Assembly (NCBI RefSeq): GCF_000714435.1
Contig: NZ_JJMW01000015.1
Span: 142,698-206,697 of the forward strand
Direction of reading: 5' to 3'
Source of the DNA: Exiguobacterium alkaliphilum 12/1
GTDB taxonomy: Bacteria; Bacillota; Bacilli; Exiguobacteriales; Exiguobacteriaceae
DNA length: 64,000 bases
Shown here: in pieces, positions 63,966 through 64,000 of the stretch
Layout of the letters: the number at the start of each line of letters is the position of its first letter
Position numbering within the stretch: position 1 is the stretch's first letter
Made by a program: the position numbers and the translations under genes
Notes under the pieces: generated by a model
Database searches by the model: none
What the model was told of the DNA's origin: nothing
The model's input: only the letters and a program-made list of their open reading frames with translations

Positions 63966-64000
63966 CGGGATTGGGCTAACCTAAATTTTTGAGACAATAT

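Overview
The window is a chromosomal segment of a low-to-mid GC Firmicute of the class Bacilli, most likely Exiguobacterium or a close relative. Gene order closely follows the Bacillus subtilis yqe/yqf chromosome segment: comEC, yqzM, holA, rpsT, lepA, hemW, hrcA-grpE-dnaK-dnaJ-prmA-rsmE, rpsU, yqeY, nfeD-floA, phoH, pgpH, ybeY, dgkA, era, recO, glyQS, ccpN-ppsR, dnaG, sigA, cccA, trmK, yqfO, ispH, cshB, nfo, znu/zur, yqfW, ispG. The sporulation genes that sit in this backbone in Bacillus (gpr and spoIIP between rpsT and lepA; yqfC-yqfD before phoH) are missing, which fits a non-sporulating bacillus. The genus is inferred from the combination of gene order and protein similarity; no rRNA is present to prove it. 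I saw no tRNA, rRNA, CRISPR array, prophage or insertion sequence.

Layout. 1-4 kb: the 3' part of comEC, the tiny convergent yqzM, holA with an acetyltransferase, and rpsT on the other strand. 4-11 kb: lepA, a serine biosynthesis operon (serC-serA-DUF1015), hemW and yktB. 11.5-18 kb: the class I heat-shock operon behind a CIRCE element. 18-27 kb: an accessory block not in the Bacillus backbone, holding a 1221-residue secreted subtilase, a reverse-transsulfuration operon (yrrT-luxS-mccA-mccB), a large nested inverted repeat, an EamA/RarD transporter and deoC. 27-35.7 kb: rpsU-yqeY, a sigma-W-type nfeD-floA operon, then phoH-pgpH-ybeY-dgkA-era-recO. 35.7-43.4 kb: a glycine T-box with glyQS, ccpN-ppsR, dnaG and sigA. 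43.5-52.6 kb: cccA, trmK-yqfO, ispH, a histidine kinase coupled to a solute-binding protein, cshB, and nfo with a small HNH-like protein. 52.6-64 kb: a XapX microprotein, ppk1/ppx, a zinc uptake operon with its own Zur, the NAD(P)HX repair enzyme, yqfW, ispG and a chemotaxis receptor.

Functional links. Several operons are complete pathway units: SRH to homocysteine to cystathionine to cysteine (luxS, mccA, mccB, with yrrT producing SAH upstream); polyphosphate synthesis and breakdown encoded in one overlapping transcript; zinc-responsive znuC-znuB-zur with a Zur-like box over the promoter; and DnaK chaperones under HrcA/CIRCE. The most open items are the kinase/binding-protein pair without a transporter, DUF1015 standing where a phosphoserine phosphatase would be expected, the nested hairpin element after mccB, and the degenerate HNH protein coupled to endonuclease IV.
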